This document shows, one piece after another, positions 35,838 to 45,653 of a stretch of 64,000 nucleotides of DNA. Where the stretch lies: contig NZ_FNGA01000003.1 of assembly GCF_900101105.1 (NCBI RefSeq), positions 1-64,000 of the forward strand, in the 5' to 3' direction. The notes under the pieces are model-generated. The model saw only the letters and a program-made list of their open reading frames with translations. It did not search any database and was not told the origin of the DNA. The position numbers and the translations under genes are program-made. The stretch comes from Maridesulfovibrio ferrireducens. GTDB lineage: Bacteria; Desulfobacterota; Desulfovibrionia; Desulfovibrionales; Desulfovibrionaceae. Position 1 is the stretch's first letter; the number at the start of each line of letters is the position of its first letter.

Positions 35838-38308
35838 GTAACTACCATATTCTTGTAGTCGAAGACAGTCTTACTCAGGCTGTTAAACTTGAATACTTTC
35901 TTTGCGTGAAAGGTTTTAGCGTTTCACTTGCTTCTGATGGTGAAAAGGCTCTCAATATTCTTGCCGATAAAAAAATTGATTTGGTAATCAGTGACGTTGT
36001 TATGCCGGGGATGGATGGATATGAGCTGTGTGAGCATATTCGCAGCAATCCTGTGTATAAAACTGTTCCTGTCATATTGCTGACAAGTCTTTCCGAGCCC
36101 GGAGACATTGTCAGAGGTCTTAAAAGCGGGGCTACAAATTTTGTTACCAAGCCTTATGATGAAGATTTTTTGCTTTCCAGAATAGAATCTGTTTTTAAGC
36201 ATGGTCCATTTGATTCCGATCAAGGGATGATGCAGGAAGTTGATTTTGAATTTCACGGTGAAAAACATTCACTGAAGGCTGACTTCGGGCAGGTTTTTCA
36301 TTTACTTCTTGCCACTTACGAAAACACGCTGTTGCAATCGCGTCAACTTGACATTGCTAACCAGAAGTTAATTGCCCGAGAGGAACAGCTAAGTTCCGTT
36401 TTGGCTTCAATGTCAGCTAAAATTGCTGTTCTTGATACTGACGTAAAATTGATTGCTGCTAATGAATCGTGGCGTGATTTGTTTGCGCCCGGACGTTCGG
36501 AGGTGGATCTCGGGGGACTGGATTTCAGGGAAGCTGTTGCGTCATCAGGATGTCTTATTAAAGACATTGATTTATTGCTTGAAGGGGTTGGTTCGGTTGT
36601 AAGCGGCGAGACAAATCGATATTCGCTTGAGTTTTCTATTGAAGGTAAACAAAAAGGGGAAAGTTTTTGGCATATGCTGGAGGTTACTCCTATGCGAGGC
36701 CGGTCCGGCGGAGCTGTTGCCTCCTTTATTGAGATTACCGGTCGTAAAGAAATGGAGCGCGAACTTATTAAGGCGCGTGATACGGCTGAAAAAGCTAATG
36801 GTTTAAAATCTCGTTTTCTCGCTTCCATGAGTCATGAGATTCGGACTCCGTTAAACGGGGTAATCGGAATGACTGATTTGACTTTGCGGTCTGATTTAAC
36901 GGATGAGCAGACTGAAAATTTAGAAATTGTTCGTCTTTCAGCAGATCAGCTGCTTACGTTAATAAATGATATTCTTGATCTTTCAAAGGTTGAGGCCCGT
37001 ATGCTCACGTTGGAAAAGAAAGATTTTCGCCTCAGTGAATCCCTTCGTGCTGTTATTAAAAGTATGGAACCTCAAGCTTTGAGTCGTGGCTTGGTTCTTA
37101 ATATTGATATTGATGAAGAAGTTCCTGATGTTGTTTGCGGGGATGAAGCAAGACTTAAGCAAATTTTATATAATCTTGTAGGTAACTCTGTGAAGTTTAC
37201 TGAGCAGGGTGGTGTGTTTGTTCAGATTTCAGCTTTGGAGAGCATAGATGATGATGAATGTATTGTTCTTCAAGTTTCAGTAAGAGATACCGGGATAGGT
37301 ATTCCCGAAGACAAGCAGTCTCTTATCTTTCAAAGCTTTAGGCAAGCTGATGACTCCACTACAAGAAAGTTCGGCGGTTCCGGTTTGGGGCTGGCTATAT
37401 CCCGTGAGCTTGTAGAAATGATGGGTGGTTCAATAGGAGTAAGAAGTTCTGAAGGATACGGTAGTATTTTTACTTTTGATGTCATTTTACAACATGGCGA
37501 CCCTGCGAAGCTTACTTCAGAGAATATAGATGGAAACAGTAATTTGGCTGGAAGTTTAGAAATAGCATGTCGAATTTTAGTTGTTGAGGATAATCCTATC
37601 AACGTTAGGGTTGCGAGCAGTCTTTTGCAGAAAATGGGGCATAGTGTTTATGTTGCTTCGAACGGAGTTGAGGCTCTAAGCAAACTAGCCGTGTTAGACG
37701 TTGATCTTGTCCTGATGGATCTTGAGATGCCGGAAATGGATGGTTTTGAAGCTGCCAGGCGTATCCGTAGCGGCGAGGCTGGTGAATCTCATAAAAAAAT
37801 TCCCATTATTGCAATGTCTGCCCATGCGATGGCTGGAGTGAAGGAAAAATGTGAATTGGTTGGAATGAATTATTATATTGCTAAACCTGTTCAGTATTCA
37901 GATTTACAAGATGCTATTTTAAAAGTTGTAAATGTTGATAATTCATCGATTCAAATGCAGGTAGGTGTTGAGAGTAGTGTAAGTTTAGTTCTTGATAGAG
38001 AAAAAGCTATTGAAATGTATAATGGTGATGAGGCTCTTTATCGTGAACTTTGCGATATGTTTATAGTTGAAGTTCCACAAGAAATCAAAAAATTTAATGA
38101 TGCTGTTCTCAGCAATGATCATGAAACAGCTAAGAGAATTGTTCATACATTTAAAAGCAGTTGTGCTGCGATTTGTGCAACCCGTGCATGTGAAATCTCT
38201 ATGCAATTGGAAAAAGCGGTGCTTTGTCAAGATTCAGAGGCTGTATACAGTTTTGTTGAGAAATTTTCAGTTGAGTCGGAAAAGGTGGGGGCTGAACTGA
38301 GGAATTAA
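35834..38308 (+). CDS. Hybrid histidine kinase REC-PAS-HisKA-HATPase-REC-HPt
   Basis: 824 residues, no membrane span. An N-terminal receiver (Asp54 in [12 protein letters not shown]) is followed by a helical linker and PAS-like region (about 185-310), HisKA with His334 in [13 protein letters not shown], an ATPase domain ([30 protein letters not shown]), a second receiver (Asp629 in [13 protein letters not shown]) and an HPt with His771 in [12 protein letters not shown]. It starts at TTG 35834 overlapping the cheB stop. It occupies the place of the WspR output cyclase, so the N-terminal receiver may be phosphorylated by the CheA and pass the signal into a full phosphorelay. Confidence 0.9.
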   Translation: MSNYHILVVEDSLTQAVKLEYFLCVKGFSVSLASDGEKALNILADKKIDLVISDVVMPGMDGYELCEHIRSNPVYKTVPVILLTSLSEPGDIVRGLKSGATNFVTKPYDEDFLLSRIESVFKHGPFDSDQGMMQEVDFEFHGEKHSLKADFGQVFHLLLATYENTLLQSRQLDIANQKLIAREEQLSSVLASMSAKIAVLDTDVKLIAANESWRDLFAPGRSEVDLGGLDFREAVASSGCLIKDIDLLLEGVGSVVSGETNRYSLEFSIEGKQKGESFWHMLEVTPMRGRSGGAVASFIEITGRKEMERELIKARDTAEKANGLKSRFLASMSHEIRTPLNGVIGMTDLTLRSDLTDEQTENLEIVRLSADQLLTLINDILDLSKVEARMLTLEKKDFRLSESLRAVIKSMEPQALSRGLVLNIDIDEEVPDVVCGDEARLKQILYNLVGNSVKFTEQGGVFVQISALESIDDDECIVLQVSVRDTGIGIPEDKQSLIFQSFRQADDSTTRKFGGSGLGLAISRELVEMMGGSIGVRSSEGYGSIFTFDVILQHGDPAKLTSENIDGNSNLAGSLEIACRILVVEDNPINVRVASSLLQKMGHSVYVASNGVEALSKLAVLDVDLVLMDLEMPEMDGFEAARRIRSGEAGESHKKIPIIAMSAHAMAGVKEKCELVGMNYYIAKPVQYSDLQDAILKVVNVDNSSIQMQVGVESSVSLVLDREKAIEMYNGDEALYRELCDMFIVEVPQEIKKFNDAVLSNDHETAKRIVHTFKSSCAAICATRACEISMQLEKAVLCQDSEAVYSFVEKFSVESEKVGAELRN

Positions 38309-38326
38309 CTATAGTTAAAAAAGTTA

Positions 38327-38374
38327 AAAAAATGAGCAACCCTAATGTGATGGGTTGCTCATTTTTTTTTTTTT
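38327..38374. terminator. Terminator ending the chemosensory block
   Basis: AAAATGAGCAACCC pairs with GGGTTGCTCATTTT, followed by a run of T on the plus strand and preceded by A residues, so it can also end the converging pgm gene. Confidence 0.88.
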
Positions 38375-38394
38375 GAATTTTTTTTTGATGACTT

Positions 38395-40044
38395 TTATTT
38401 AAGAGCCTGTTCAAAGGCTTCATTAACAATTTTTCCGGCTTCTTCCTGAATAGCTACAAGGTGAGCCAGTCCTTTGAATGATTCGGCGTAAATTTTATAT
38501 ATTGATTCTGTACCTGAGGGGCGGGCTGCAAACCAGCCGTTCTCGGTTACAACTTTCAGTCCGCCGATAGCTTCTCCGTTACCGGGGGCTGCGGTTAGTC
38601 GTGCTTCGATAGTTTCTCCGGCAAGGGTCTTTGCCTTAACCATATCAGGCGTCAGTATGCTGAAAGCTTTTTTCTGCTCCATGGTCGCGGGGGCATCAAC
38701 CCGTTTATAAACCGGGTGTCCGAACTGTTTTTCAAGGTCGGTATAGTGTTCGCCGGGATCTTTATTTGTTTTCGCAGTGATTTCAGCTGCGAGAAGATTC
38801 ATAATGATACCGTCTTTATCAGTGGTCCAGACTGTTCCGTCTTTTCTAAGGAAGGATGCACCTGCACTTTCCTCTCCTCCAAATCCGCAGGTTCCAGCAA
38901 GAAGTGGTTCCACGAACCATTTGAATCCTACCGGAACTTCCATGAGTTTGCGATCAATGGATTTTGCAACACGATCTATCATTGAGCTTGAAACAAGAGT
39001 TTTTCCGACAACCAGATCTTTTTTCCATAGAGGTCTGTTTGTATATAGGTACTCGATTGCGACAGCGAGATAATGATTCGGATTCATCAGGCCGCGGCTT
39101 TTGGTAACAATGCCATGTCTGTCTGTATCCGGATCGTTGGCAAAGGAAATGTCGTATTTATCCTTGAGTTCAATCAGCCCTGCCATTGCGTAGGGGGAAG
39201 AGCAGTCCATACGAATTTTGCCGTCTTTATCTACGTGCATAAAAGAGTAGGCCGGATCTATTTTCTTATTTACTACGCTGATATTTAGGCCGTATTTTTC
39301 AGCAATGGGTTCCCAGAAATCAATTGCAGCTCCACCGAGCGGGTCAACACCTATGCTAAGTCCTGCTGCTGCAATAGCTTCCATATCCACGATATTACCG
39401 AGGTCGTTTATATATGGAGTCGCAAAATCAAATTCATGGGTTGTGTCAGCGGAAAATGCACGATTCAAAGGAATGCGTTTAATATCCTTAAGACCGTTTT
39501 TTAGAATTTCGTTAGCCCTGTTCTGAATAGTGCTGGTGGAAGTTGTGCCGGCCGGGCCGCCGTTGGGCGGATTATATTTAAATCCACCATCGCGGGGTGG
39601 GTTATGAGACGGTGTGATTACTACTCCATCTGCAAATCCGTCTTTTCTTCCTTTGTTGTAAGAAAGAATAGCGTGTGAAATTGCCGGGGTAGGGGTGTAG
39701 CCTTTGTCATTTACAAAGACGGTAATACCGTTGGCAGCAAAAACTTCTAGTGCGGAACTTTGTGCCGGCTCGGAAAGAGCGTGCGGATCTTTTCCTATGA
39801 ACAAGGGGCCGGTGTAGCCCATTGAAGTTCTGTATTCGCATATGGCTTGCGCTATGGCCCAGATATGTTCTTGATTAAAGGAACCGTCAAAGGATGATCC
39901 CCTGTGACCTGATGTTCCGAAAGCCACCAACTGCGAATGCACGGACGGGTCCGGTTTTATAGTGTAATAGGCCGATACCAGTTTAGGAATATTTTCAAGT
40001 ATTTCAGGTGGAGCGGGCTTTCCTGCAAGATGACTGAGTGACAT
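38395..40044 (-). CDS. pgm: Phosphoglucomutase, alpha-D-glucose specific
   Basis: Interconverts glucose 1-phosphate and glucose 6-phosphate for glycogen and sugar-nucleotide synthesis. 549 residues from the ATG at 40044, which follows a perfect GGAGG. The phosphoserine loop [14 protein letters not shown], the metal loop [10 protein letters not shown], the sugar loop [10 protein letters not shown] and the phosphate-binding ARPSGTE are intact. Length matches the E. coli-type Pgm. Apparently monocistronic. Confidence 0.96.
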   Translation of the reverse strand: MSLSHLAGKPAPPEILENIPKLVSAYYTIKPDPSVHSQLVAFGTSGHRGSSFDGSFNQEHIWAIAQAICEYRTSMGYTGPLFIGKDPHALSEPAQSSALEVFAANGITVFVNDKGYTPTPAISHAILSYNKGRKDGFADGVVITPSHNPPRDGGFKYNPPNGGPAGTTSTSTIQNRANEILKNGLKDIKRIPLNRAFSADTTHEFDFATPYINDLGNIVDMEAIAAAGLSIGVDPLGGAAIDFWEPIAEKYGLNISVVNKKIDPAYSFMHVDKDGKIRMDCSSPYAMAGLIELKDKYDISFANDPDTDRHGIVTKSRGLMNPNHYLAVAIEYLYTNRPLWKKDLVVGKTLVSSSMIDRVAKSIDRKLMEVPVGFKWFVEPLLAGTCGFGGEESAGASFLRKDGTVWTTDKDGIIMNLLAAEITAKTNKDPGEHYTDLEKQFGHPVYKRVDAPATMEQKKAFSILTPDMVKAKTLAGETIEARLTAAPGNGEAIGGLKVVTENGWFAARPSGTESIYKIYAESFKGLAHLVAIQEEAGKIVNEAFEQALK

Positions 40045-40133
40045 TTTGTCCTCCAAGTTTGTGTCTGTAACTGAAGAATATCAAAGAAATATAAAAATAC
40101 AACCGTTAAGAAATTTTTTTCAAGATCTTTGTT

Positions 40134-40634
40134 TTATGGATAGCGGGGTCTTTCTGCCAACCCTTTGATAAAATTTTCGATCCCTATATTTTTCATTAAG
40201 TTATTGTTTGTTTTCCAGCGTTCTAAAAGAGACTCGGGCAGTCCGGTTTTTTCGCAGTCAGGATAATCGATGCACTCGAAACAGAATTCGATGTTTTGTT
40301 CACTTACACAATTGGAAATATTACAAGAAGGGAGACAAGTTCTGTTTTCGGAACGGCATCCTCCGCAGGTCGGGCTTGCAAGAGAGTCTAACAGAGTACG
40401 GAAAGATGAATATTCATTCATAGCAGGATTGAATGTTTTCAAGCGGTCAGCATAGGTCTGAAAATTATTTCCCATTGTTTCTGCTATTGCAAGCGCATGT
40501 TCTGCCACACTGCCTTCAGCACAGCCGACGCAGCGGGAACAATCAAGCCCGCAGGGAGCGACTAAGTGACGCGGAGCAATCTCCACTATAGATTTTTTAT
40601 TTATTTCAGGTTTGTCTGTTTTTTTAGATGGCAT
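40134..40634 (-). CDS. Cys-rich DUF3795-type protein
   Basis: 166 residues with 15 cysteines in clusters: CGLDCSRCVGC, CGGCRSENRTCLPSCNISNC and FCFECIDYPDC. This spacing and the LVAPCGLDC opening match the DUF3795 family, small proteins thought to bind metal or Fe-S clusters and common in anaerobes. No enzymatic role is known. It stands alone between pgm and the TPR operon. Confidence 0.78.
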   Translation of the reverse strand: MPSKKTDKPEINKKSIVEIAPRHLVAPCGLDCSRCVGCAEGSVAEHALAIAETMGNNFQTYADRLKTFNPAMNEYSSFRTLLDSLASPTCGGCRSENRTCLPSCNISNCVSEQNIEFCFECIDYPDCEKTGLPESLLERWKTNNNLMKNIGIENFIKGLAERPRYP

Positions 40635-40762
40635 TTGATATATTTTTTATGTGGTTGCAGTGAGAAAAAGTGGTGGTGTTACTTTTCTTGTTGAGAATAA
40701 TAGCACAGATAATTGTGCTTTTCGAGATCGACTTTACTTCTAAAAAAAATGATCTGCAAATA

Positions 40763-40800
40763 AAAAAACCTTCCGTCCAATTAAGGGCGGAAGGTTTTTT
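40763..40800 (-). terminator. Terminator of the TPR operon
   Basis: AAAAAACCTTCCG pairs with CGGAAGGTTTTTT, 25 nt past the TPR gene stop on the minus strand. Confidence 0.85.
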
Positions 40801-40824
40801 AATGAATATTTTTATATGAACGGA

Positions 40825-41445
40825 TTAGCGGTGTGCTTCAATTTCCTTGAGGAAGTCAGCAGGAACTTCGAATCCGGTTGCAATCGCTTTGTCTATGCAT
40901 TCAACAGCTCTAGCGTAGTCTCCCTTGTCGGAGTAACATAGAGCCAAATTGTTCCATGCGGGACCGAAAGTGTCTGCGAGTTTTACAGCTTTTTCGCAAA
41001 CTTCAATACAGTCTTCGACTTCACCCTGATGGTAGTAAGCACTTCCAAGTGTAGAAAGAGCCTGAACGAAATTGTGATCGTACTTGATTGCGCGTTTTAG
41101 AGCTTGGATGGCTTTTTCTACGTCACCCTGCTGCATGTATACGAATCCAATGTTTCCCCAGGGAACAGCAAAGAAAGGACGCTGCTGTGTAGCCGCGATG
41201 TTGTAGCTGAGACAGCCTTTGAGGTCGTCGCGCTGGAAAGCAATTCCGCCAAGCTGAACATATGCTTCAGCCATCTTTGGGGACTCATCAATAGCAGCTA
41301 AAAATTCACGCTCAGCTTCCATGAAGTCTCTTTTGGAAAGATATGCAACTCCGAGGTTGTAGCGTGTGTTACTGCAATTCGGGCTTTTTGCTTTTTTATC
41401 TTCAAGATCAGTAATGTAATCATCAATATTATCAAATTTCTGCAC
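40825..41445 (-). CDS. Tetratricopeptide repeat protein
   Basis: 206 residues made almost wholly of about five TPR units (for example NTRYNLGVAYLSKRDFMEAE, PWGNIGFVYMQQGDVEKAI, AWNNLALCYSDKGDYARAV). No signal peptide, so it is a cytoplasmic protein-interaction scaffold. It starts with GTG at 41445 behind GAGG. It is the last gene of an operon with the 115-residue protein and the YkgJ-type protein. Confidence 0.85.
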   Translation of the reverse strand: MQKFDNIDDYITDLEDKKAKSPNCSNTRYNLGVAYLSKRDFMEAEREFLAAIDESPKMAEAYVQLGGIAFQRDDLKGCLSYNIAATQQRPFFAVPWGNIGFVYMQQGDVEKAIQALKRAIKYDHNFVQALSTLGSAYYHQGEVEDCIEVCEKAVKLADTFGPAWNNLALCYSDKGDYARAVECIDKAIATGFEVPADFLKEIEAHR

Positions 41446-41489
41446 AGGAGTATCCTCTTAGTTTCGAAAAAGGTTTGAAGTTGATAAGA

Positions 41490-41837
41490 TCAGGCCTTTT
41501 TTCCTTCTCTTTCAAGATGCTCGTTATACCAAACACAAAAGTCAAAAATAGGTCTGACTCGTTCAAAGTTCATTACTAGAGTCACGCCGAACTCCGAGGC
41601 AGCCTGAGCATATTCGGAGTTTCTATTTGCTTGAACATTTTGCAGGAACTCTTCGCAAAGCTGCTGAGAAGTTCTGCCGGTAATGTCTTTACGCAAGTCA
41701 ATGGGATCCATCGGGAGCTGGAAGGGGTCCCATTCATCGTATCCAATTTTATCGACAAACTTGCGCCTGCGCGGCGAAAGCTTGGCGTACATCATCTTCT
41801 TCTGTTCTTCTATTTCTTCAAACGTTATCTTGCTCAC
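41490..41837 (-). CDS. Small protein of unknown function in YkgJ-TPR operon
   Basis: 115 residues, soluble and mainly helical, with a conserved-looking core YDEWDPFQLPMDPIDLRKDITGRT. No domain is recognised and there are no metal-binding Cys clusters. It starts with GTG at 41837 behind AGGAGG, 29 nt after the YkgJ gene and 44 nt before the TPR gene. Confidence 0.75.
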   Translation of the reverse strand: MSKITFEEIEEQKKMMYAKLSPRRRKFVDKIGYDEWDPFQLPMDPIDLRKDITGRTSQQLCEEFLQNVQANRNSEYAQAASEFGVTLVMNFERVRPIFDFCVWYNEHLEREGKKA

Positions 41838-41866
41838 TATATAGCCTCCTCGGAATCTTGACTGAT

Positions 41867-42643
41867 TTATTCAGCTTCTGGAGCGTCACCGAGTGAAACT
41901 GTATAATTACAGTTGGCACAGGCACTTTTGTCTTCAGAGCAGGTGCTGCATGCTTCGGAAGGAGCTGCTACCGGAATTTCAACTTCTTCTTTGGCATTGC
42001 CTGTGTTTTCTCCTAAATATTCAGGAGTGTAGTCTGTGACAAGAGCCATTGATACAGGAACAATCATTTCAGGCAGAGATTTGAGTTTGGAATTGATACT
42101 TTCAGTCAGTTCGGTACTAAGTGCAACGAGTTTAGTCTGAAGAATATCCATGTTGATTGTCGGATAGGACTTGCCGGATGAAAAACCGGACTTGGTGCAC
42201 GAGTGAGCCTCACCACCAATGTTCATGGGAACACCGTATATGCGGCAGGTGAGAGGTCTGAAATCATATAGTTCACAAAGGTCGTCGTCACCCAGAAGCG
42301 GGCATCTGACGCGGGCAAGTGAAATTTCTTTAATGATTTCCTGTGCAGATGTGCCTGTCTGACTGGCTTTGAAGGCTCTTCTTTTAATTTTATGAATGCT
42401 TCTGTCGGCAACGTCAGAACGCTGCATCACAGTTGACCGTTTCATTCCGCGGAAAGTTTCATTAAATTTGCGATTCAGGTAAATAGCTTCAACCAAAGTT
42501 AGGTCAAAAAGAGCGTGACAGCAGTCGCTGCAACCTTTTCCGCATTTGATGCCGTCATCTGTCTGTTCGGATACTGTTTTGAAAGCCTTGTCCACTTCTG
42601 CAACAAGGGCTTCATATTTTTCGAAAATATTGGTGAAGTCCAA
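41867..42643 (-). CDS. YkgJ-family cysteine-cluster protein
   Basis: 258 residues from TTG at 42643, chosen because GGAGG lies 7-11 nt upstream; the longer frame from 42673 lacks a ribosome site. The zinc/iron-chelating YkgJ signature is split as usual: CGKGCSDCCHALFDLTLVE near residue 35, and RCPLLGDDDLCELYDFRPLTCRIYG near 115-140. An additional C-terminal cluster CSTCSEDKSACANC may bind metal. YkgJ proteins are linked to Fe-S or metal handling without a firm function. First gene of a three-gene operon. Confidence 0.83.
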   Translation of the reverse strand: MDFTNIFEKYEALVAEVDKAFKTVSEQTDDGIKCGKGCSDCCHALFDLTLVEAIYLNRKFNETFRGMKRSTVMQRSDVADRSIHKIKRRAFKASQTGTSAQEIIKEISLARVRCPLLGDDDLCELYDFRPLTCRIYGVPMNIGGEAHSCTKSGFSSGKSYPTINMDILQTKLVALSTELTESINSKLKSLPEMIVPVSMALVTDYTPEYLGENTGNAKEEVEIPVAAPSEACSTCSEDKSACANCNYTVSLGDAPEAE

Positions 42644-42960
42644 AGCTAAACCTCCGTAGAATATATTAATCAAAGAGTTGCGAATTGATTCCGCTTAAAC
42701 TCATATTAACTAAGTCTTTAATTTCAGCAGTCAATCTTCTGGCTGAAAAAAGTGCATTTTAATGGTAATTGGCAGAGATTTAAAATCTGTAGAGAGAGTC
42801 CATCTGCGCGGTGAGATCAAAAGGAAGCAAAAAAGAAATTTAAGTTCCATCGGGTAATTTATACTGAGTGTACTGTGATCTCAAAATTTTTTAAAGAGCA
42901 GGCGGAAATCCGGGTAAACCCTGATTCCCGCCTTTAAAACTTGTCAAGACAAAGAACGGT
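42644..42960. other. Intergenic stretch between YkgJ operon and ferredoxin
   Basis: About 317 nt. It holds the YkgJ operon promoter region and, at 42899-42936, a hairpin suited to end the ferredoxin transcript (AGGCGG...CCGCCT with an internal GGGT/ACCC stem). I see no gene or RNA in the rest. Confidence 0.5.
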
Positions 42961-43149
42961 CTATTGTTCTTCGATAGTGATAGCGCCCTGTTCGCAAACT
43001 TCGATGCAGGATTCGCAACCAAGACATTCTTCTGCATTTACTGCAACGGCTTTGTTGTCCTGAAGTTCGTAAACTTCGGTAGGACAAACATCAACACATT
43101 CACCGTCGCCATTACATTTGTCTGTATCAATAGTGATAGTATAGCCCAT
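42961..43149 (-). CDS. Ferredoxin III-type [3Fe-4S]/[4Fe-4S] ferredoxin with Asp ligand
   Basis: A 62-residue electron carrier from the ATG at 43149 (GGAGG upstream). Cluster motif 1 reads CNGDGECVDVCP, that is CxxDxxCxxxCP: the second Cys is replaced by Asp (Asp14 counting without Met). Motif 2 is complete, CLGCESCIEVC. Desulfovibrio africanus ferredoxin III has the same Asp14 substitution, which makes its first cluster a [3Fe-4S] that can take up a fourth metal. By analogy this protein should hold one convertible and one normal cluster. It is monocistronic. Confidence 0.92.
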   Translation of the reverse strand: MGYTITIDTDKCNGDGECVDVCPTEVYELQDNKAVAVNAEECLGCESCIEVCEQGAITIEEQ

Positions 43150-43515
43150 GGTGTTACCCTCCAAAAGATTGAATTTTTAGCCACTGATAGTCTGCACTAA
43201 AATATGCCATAATGGCTGCGCAGTCTTTTACATAATGGTCGAGCTGAATTTAGTAATTCAACTTACACCCCGATACAGGGCTTTTGAAATTTGGATAGCC
43301 ACAAGCTTCTCCCGTGTCAAGGAGCCATTGATGAAAAACGCAAGAAACCTTGTGGAGCGAGGATATTCTTTTAGTTCGTTTGGATAAAAAATTAAATGTT
43401 ATTGCTTTTTTATTTAATGTAATTACCATCTCAAATGTTCGCCAAAATGCACGTAAACGCAGGGATCAGTTCCTCTGTCCCGAAAATTAATAGAGTAAAG
43501 TAATCAGGAGATATT
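43150..43515. other. Intergenic stretch between divergent ferredoxin and aminopeptidase genes
   Basis: About 366 nt between two divergent genes, so it should carry both promoters. A short hairpin GGGATCAG/CTGTCCC sits about 35-55 nt before the aminopeptidase start. I do not see a coding region longer than 20 codons with a ribosome site, nor a known RNA. Confidence 0.4.
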
Positions 43516-44715
43516 ATGTTGACTGAAAAGCAACTTGAAAAATATGTTGAAGCCTTATGGTGGGGCCTTACTACCGCCAGAACTAAGCCCTACGAGAAGG
43601 GCGACGTTATTATGATCCGTTACGAAGCCGAAGCCTTGCCTCTTGCTGAGGTCGTGTTTAAGAGGCTTATAGACGAAGGCTTGAATCCTGTATCGAGACT
43701 AAGTCTTACTCCTTCTATGGAAAAAAGTTTTTACGGTTCGGGAAATGATGATCAGGTTACTTTCATTGCGCCCGGAGATGAAGAATTAACTAAAAAGCTT
43801 AACGGGCTTATCGTGCTTCTTGCACCTTCTTCTCTAACTCATCTGGCAGATGTTGACCCGTCACGTATCGGAAAGTCTGCAGTGGCAAGAAAGTTTATTC
43901 GGGATATTATGGATATCCGTGAGCAGGAAGGAGAACTCGGCTGGACGCTTTGTTCTTATCCGACCAAAGCTATGGCGGAATCAGCCGGGCTTTCAATCGA
44001 AGATTTTACAGCTCAGATTGTAAAAGCTTGTTATCTGGATGATGAAGATCCCGCTGCCAGTTGGAAGGGCGTTTTTAATAAGGCTACTGAAGTTAAAGAC
44101 TGGCTTAACGGGCTGGATATTGAGTCTTACCGTATTGTTTCCGAAGGAATGGACCTGACAGTCCTGCATGGAGAAATGAGGCAGTGGATAGGTGTTTCCG
44201 GTCATAATATCCCCAGCTTTGAATTATTCATATCACCGGACTGGCGTGGCACTTCGGGTGTTTTTTATGCTGACCAGCCTTCATTCAGATCCGGCAACTA
44301 TGTTGAAGGGGTTAAGCTGACCTTTGAAAACGGTGTTGTTACTAATGTTTCTGCGAAAGAGGGCGAGGATTTTGTTAAAAAGCAGATTGCTATGGACCCG
44401 GGAGCTTCACGTCTCGGAGAATTTTCTTTGACGGATCGTCGCTTCTCCAGAATTGATAAATTTATGGCTAACACTCTCTATGATGAAAACTATGGCGGAG
44501 AGTTTGGAAACAGCCATGTCGCTGTCGGCGCGTCATATGCCGACACTTATGCAGGAGATCAGACTAAACTTGATGCTGAGTTGAAAGAAAAGCTGGGTTA
44601 CAATAGCTCCGCGCTACATTGGGACTTAGTAAATACTCTTGATAAAACAGTATATGCCAAGCTTAAAGACGGGCGCGAAGTTGTAATCTATGCTAAAGGT
44701 GAATTCCAGCTTTAA
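43516..44715 (+). CDS. M29-family metallo-aminopeptidase
   Basis: Cytoplasmic leucyl-type aminopeptidase of the thermophilic aminopeptidase family (AmpS/PepS, peptidase M29). The 399-residue protein has the typical N-terminal region (GDVIMIRYEAEALPLAEVVF) and the C-terminal metal-site stretches RLGEFSL, ENYGGEFGNSHVAVGASY and ALHWDLV, which supply the Glu, His, Tyr and Asp ligands. Length is normal (about 400). GGAG precedes the ATG. It frees N-terminal residues from peptides. Confidence 0.88.
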   Translation: MLTEKQLEKYVEALWWGLTTARTKPYEKGDVIMIRYEAEALPLAEVVFKRLIDEGLNPVSRLSLTPSMEKSFYGSGNDDQVTFIAPGDEELTKKLNGLIVLLAPSSLTHLADVDPSRIGKSAVARKFIRDIMDIREQEGELGWTLCSYPTKAMAESAGLSIEDFTAQIVKACYLDDEDPAASWKGVFNKATEVKDWLNGLDIESYRIVSEGMDLTVLHGEMRQWIGVSGHNIPSFELFISPDWRGTSGVFYADQPSFRSGNYVEGVKLTFENGVVTNVSAKEGEDFVKKQIAMDPGASRLGEFSLTDRRFSRIDKFMANTLYDENYGGEFGNSHVAVGASYADTYAGDQTKLDAELKEKLGYNSSALHWDLVNTLDKTVYAKLKDGREVVIYAKGEFQL

Positions 44716-44743
44716 CAATATATTACAGTGTTTTGTTAAAAAT

Positions 44744-44783
44744 AAATCCCTTGCAGAGTTTTATACTTTGCAAGGGATTTTTT
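44744..44783 (+). terminator. Terminator of aminopeptidase gene
   Basis: AAATCCCTTGCA pairs with TGCAAGGGATTT followed by TTTT, 29 nt past the stop. Confidence 0.85.
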
Positions 44784-44837
44784 AATTAAGATCAAATTTT
44801 GTAAATAGATCTTGAAAAGTCAGGTTTAGAATTTAAA

Positions 44838-45653
44838 CTAAAACTTTAAGTAAACTCTGAGTCCTGACATATAGAATTTATTTTTAGGTTCAACAACTTC
44901 TGCCATTGATCCTCCGTACTGAACAGTGTCAGATTTTGATTTGGCAAATTGCCAGTAGCGGAAATATGGTTCAACTCCGACGGAATAAGAATCAAGGTCG
45001 TATTCCATGAACATGGAAACCCTTCCTCCACCGCCTTTCATAAATTCTTGAGTATTTTTGGCATCTGAGTATCCAGAACCGGCTTGAGACAGTTTGCTTT
45101 TAACTTCTCCACCGAGAAAGAGATCTCCTTCGAGTGTTCCGCCGACAGACCAGTCATCATCCATTTTTGCTATGATGTTTACACCAACAGGCACGTAGAG
45201 CTGTTTAATTTCTCTTTCGTATCCGCCGGTGGTTTTTATCTTGTCGTACCAATATCTTCCGCCAATCCCTGTATAAGGAGTCAGGCCGATATCTCCGAAG
45301 TCGAATCCTTTACCTACGGTAGCTCTGGCACTGATGAAATAGTCATCAGTATCGCATTTAAGCTTGCTTCCGTCACTGCGCTGTCCGTCATATTTAAGCG
45401 AACCTACAACCCCTTCAGCTTCCACGTTCACCATAATCAGGTGCTCCGTGAAATAGCCGGTCCATGATCCGAATCCGCCATTCATAATGCCTTTTTCGTG
45501 CATTATATCTGGTTCATCATAATACATGTACATTCCCTGATAACCAAGTTTGAACTCGTTTGTCGGGAATAATGGTTTTTCTTCGCAACTTGCTGAGCTT
45601 GCCAGCAATAGAATGAAAAGTGCGAAAAATGTAATTATTTTTTGCATAGGCAT
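44838..45653 (-). CDS. Outer-membrane beta-barrel protein, unknown function
   Basis: 271 residues with a signal peptide (MQKIITFFALFILLLASSAS) and a mature part rich in alternating strands (FKLGYQGMYMYY, YFISARATVGKGF, SVGGTLEGDLFLGG, YSVGVEPYFRYWQFA) ending in an aromatic residue (GLRVYLKF), the classic outer-membrane C-terminus. It resembles Omptin-like or porin-like small barrels only in style. It overlaps the TetR gene by 19 nt, so that regulator probably controls it. Confidence 0.75.
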   Translation of the reverse strand: MPMQKIITFFALFILLLASSASCEEKPLFPTNEFKLGYQGMYMYYDEPDIMHEKGIMNGGFGSWTGYFTEHLIMVNVEAEGVVGSLKYDGQRSDGSKLKCDTDDYFISARATVGKGFDFGDIGLTPYTGIGGRYWYDKIKTTGGYEREIKQLYVPVGVNIIAKMDDDWSVGGTLEGDLFLGGEVKSKLSQAGSGYSDAKNTQEFMKGGGGRVSMFMEYDLDSYSVGVEPYFRYWQFAKSKSDTVQYGGSMAEVVEPKNKFYMSGLRVYLKF

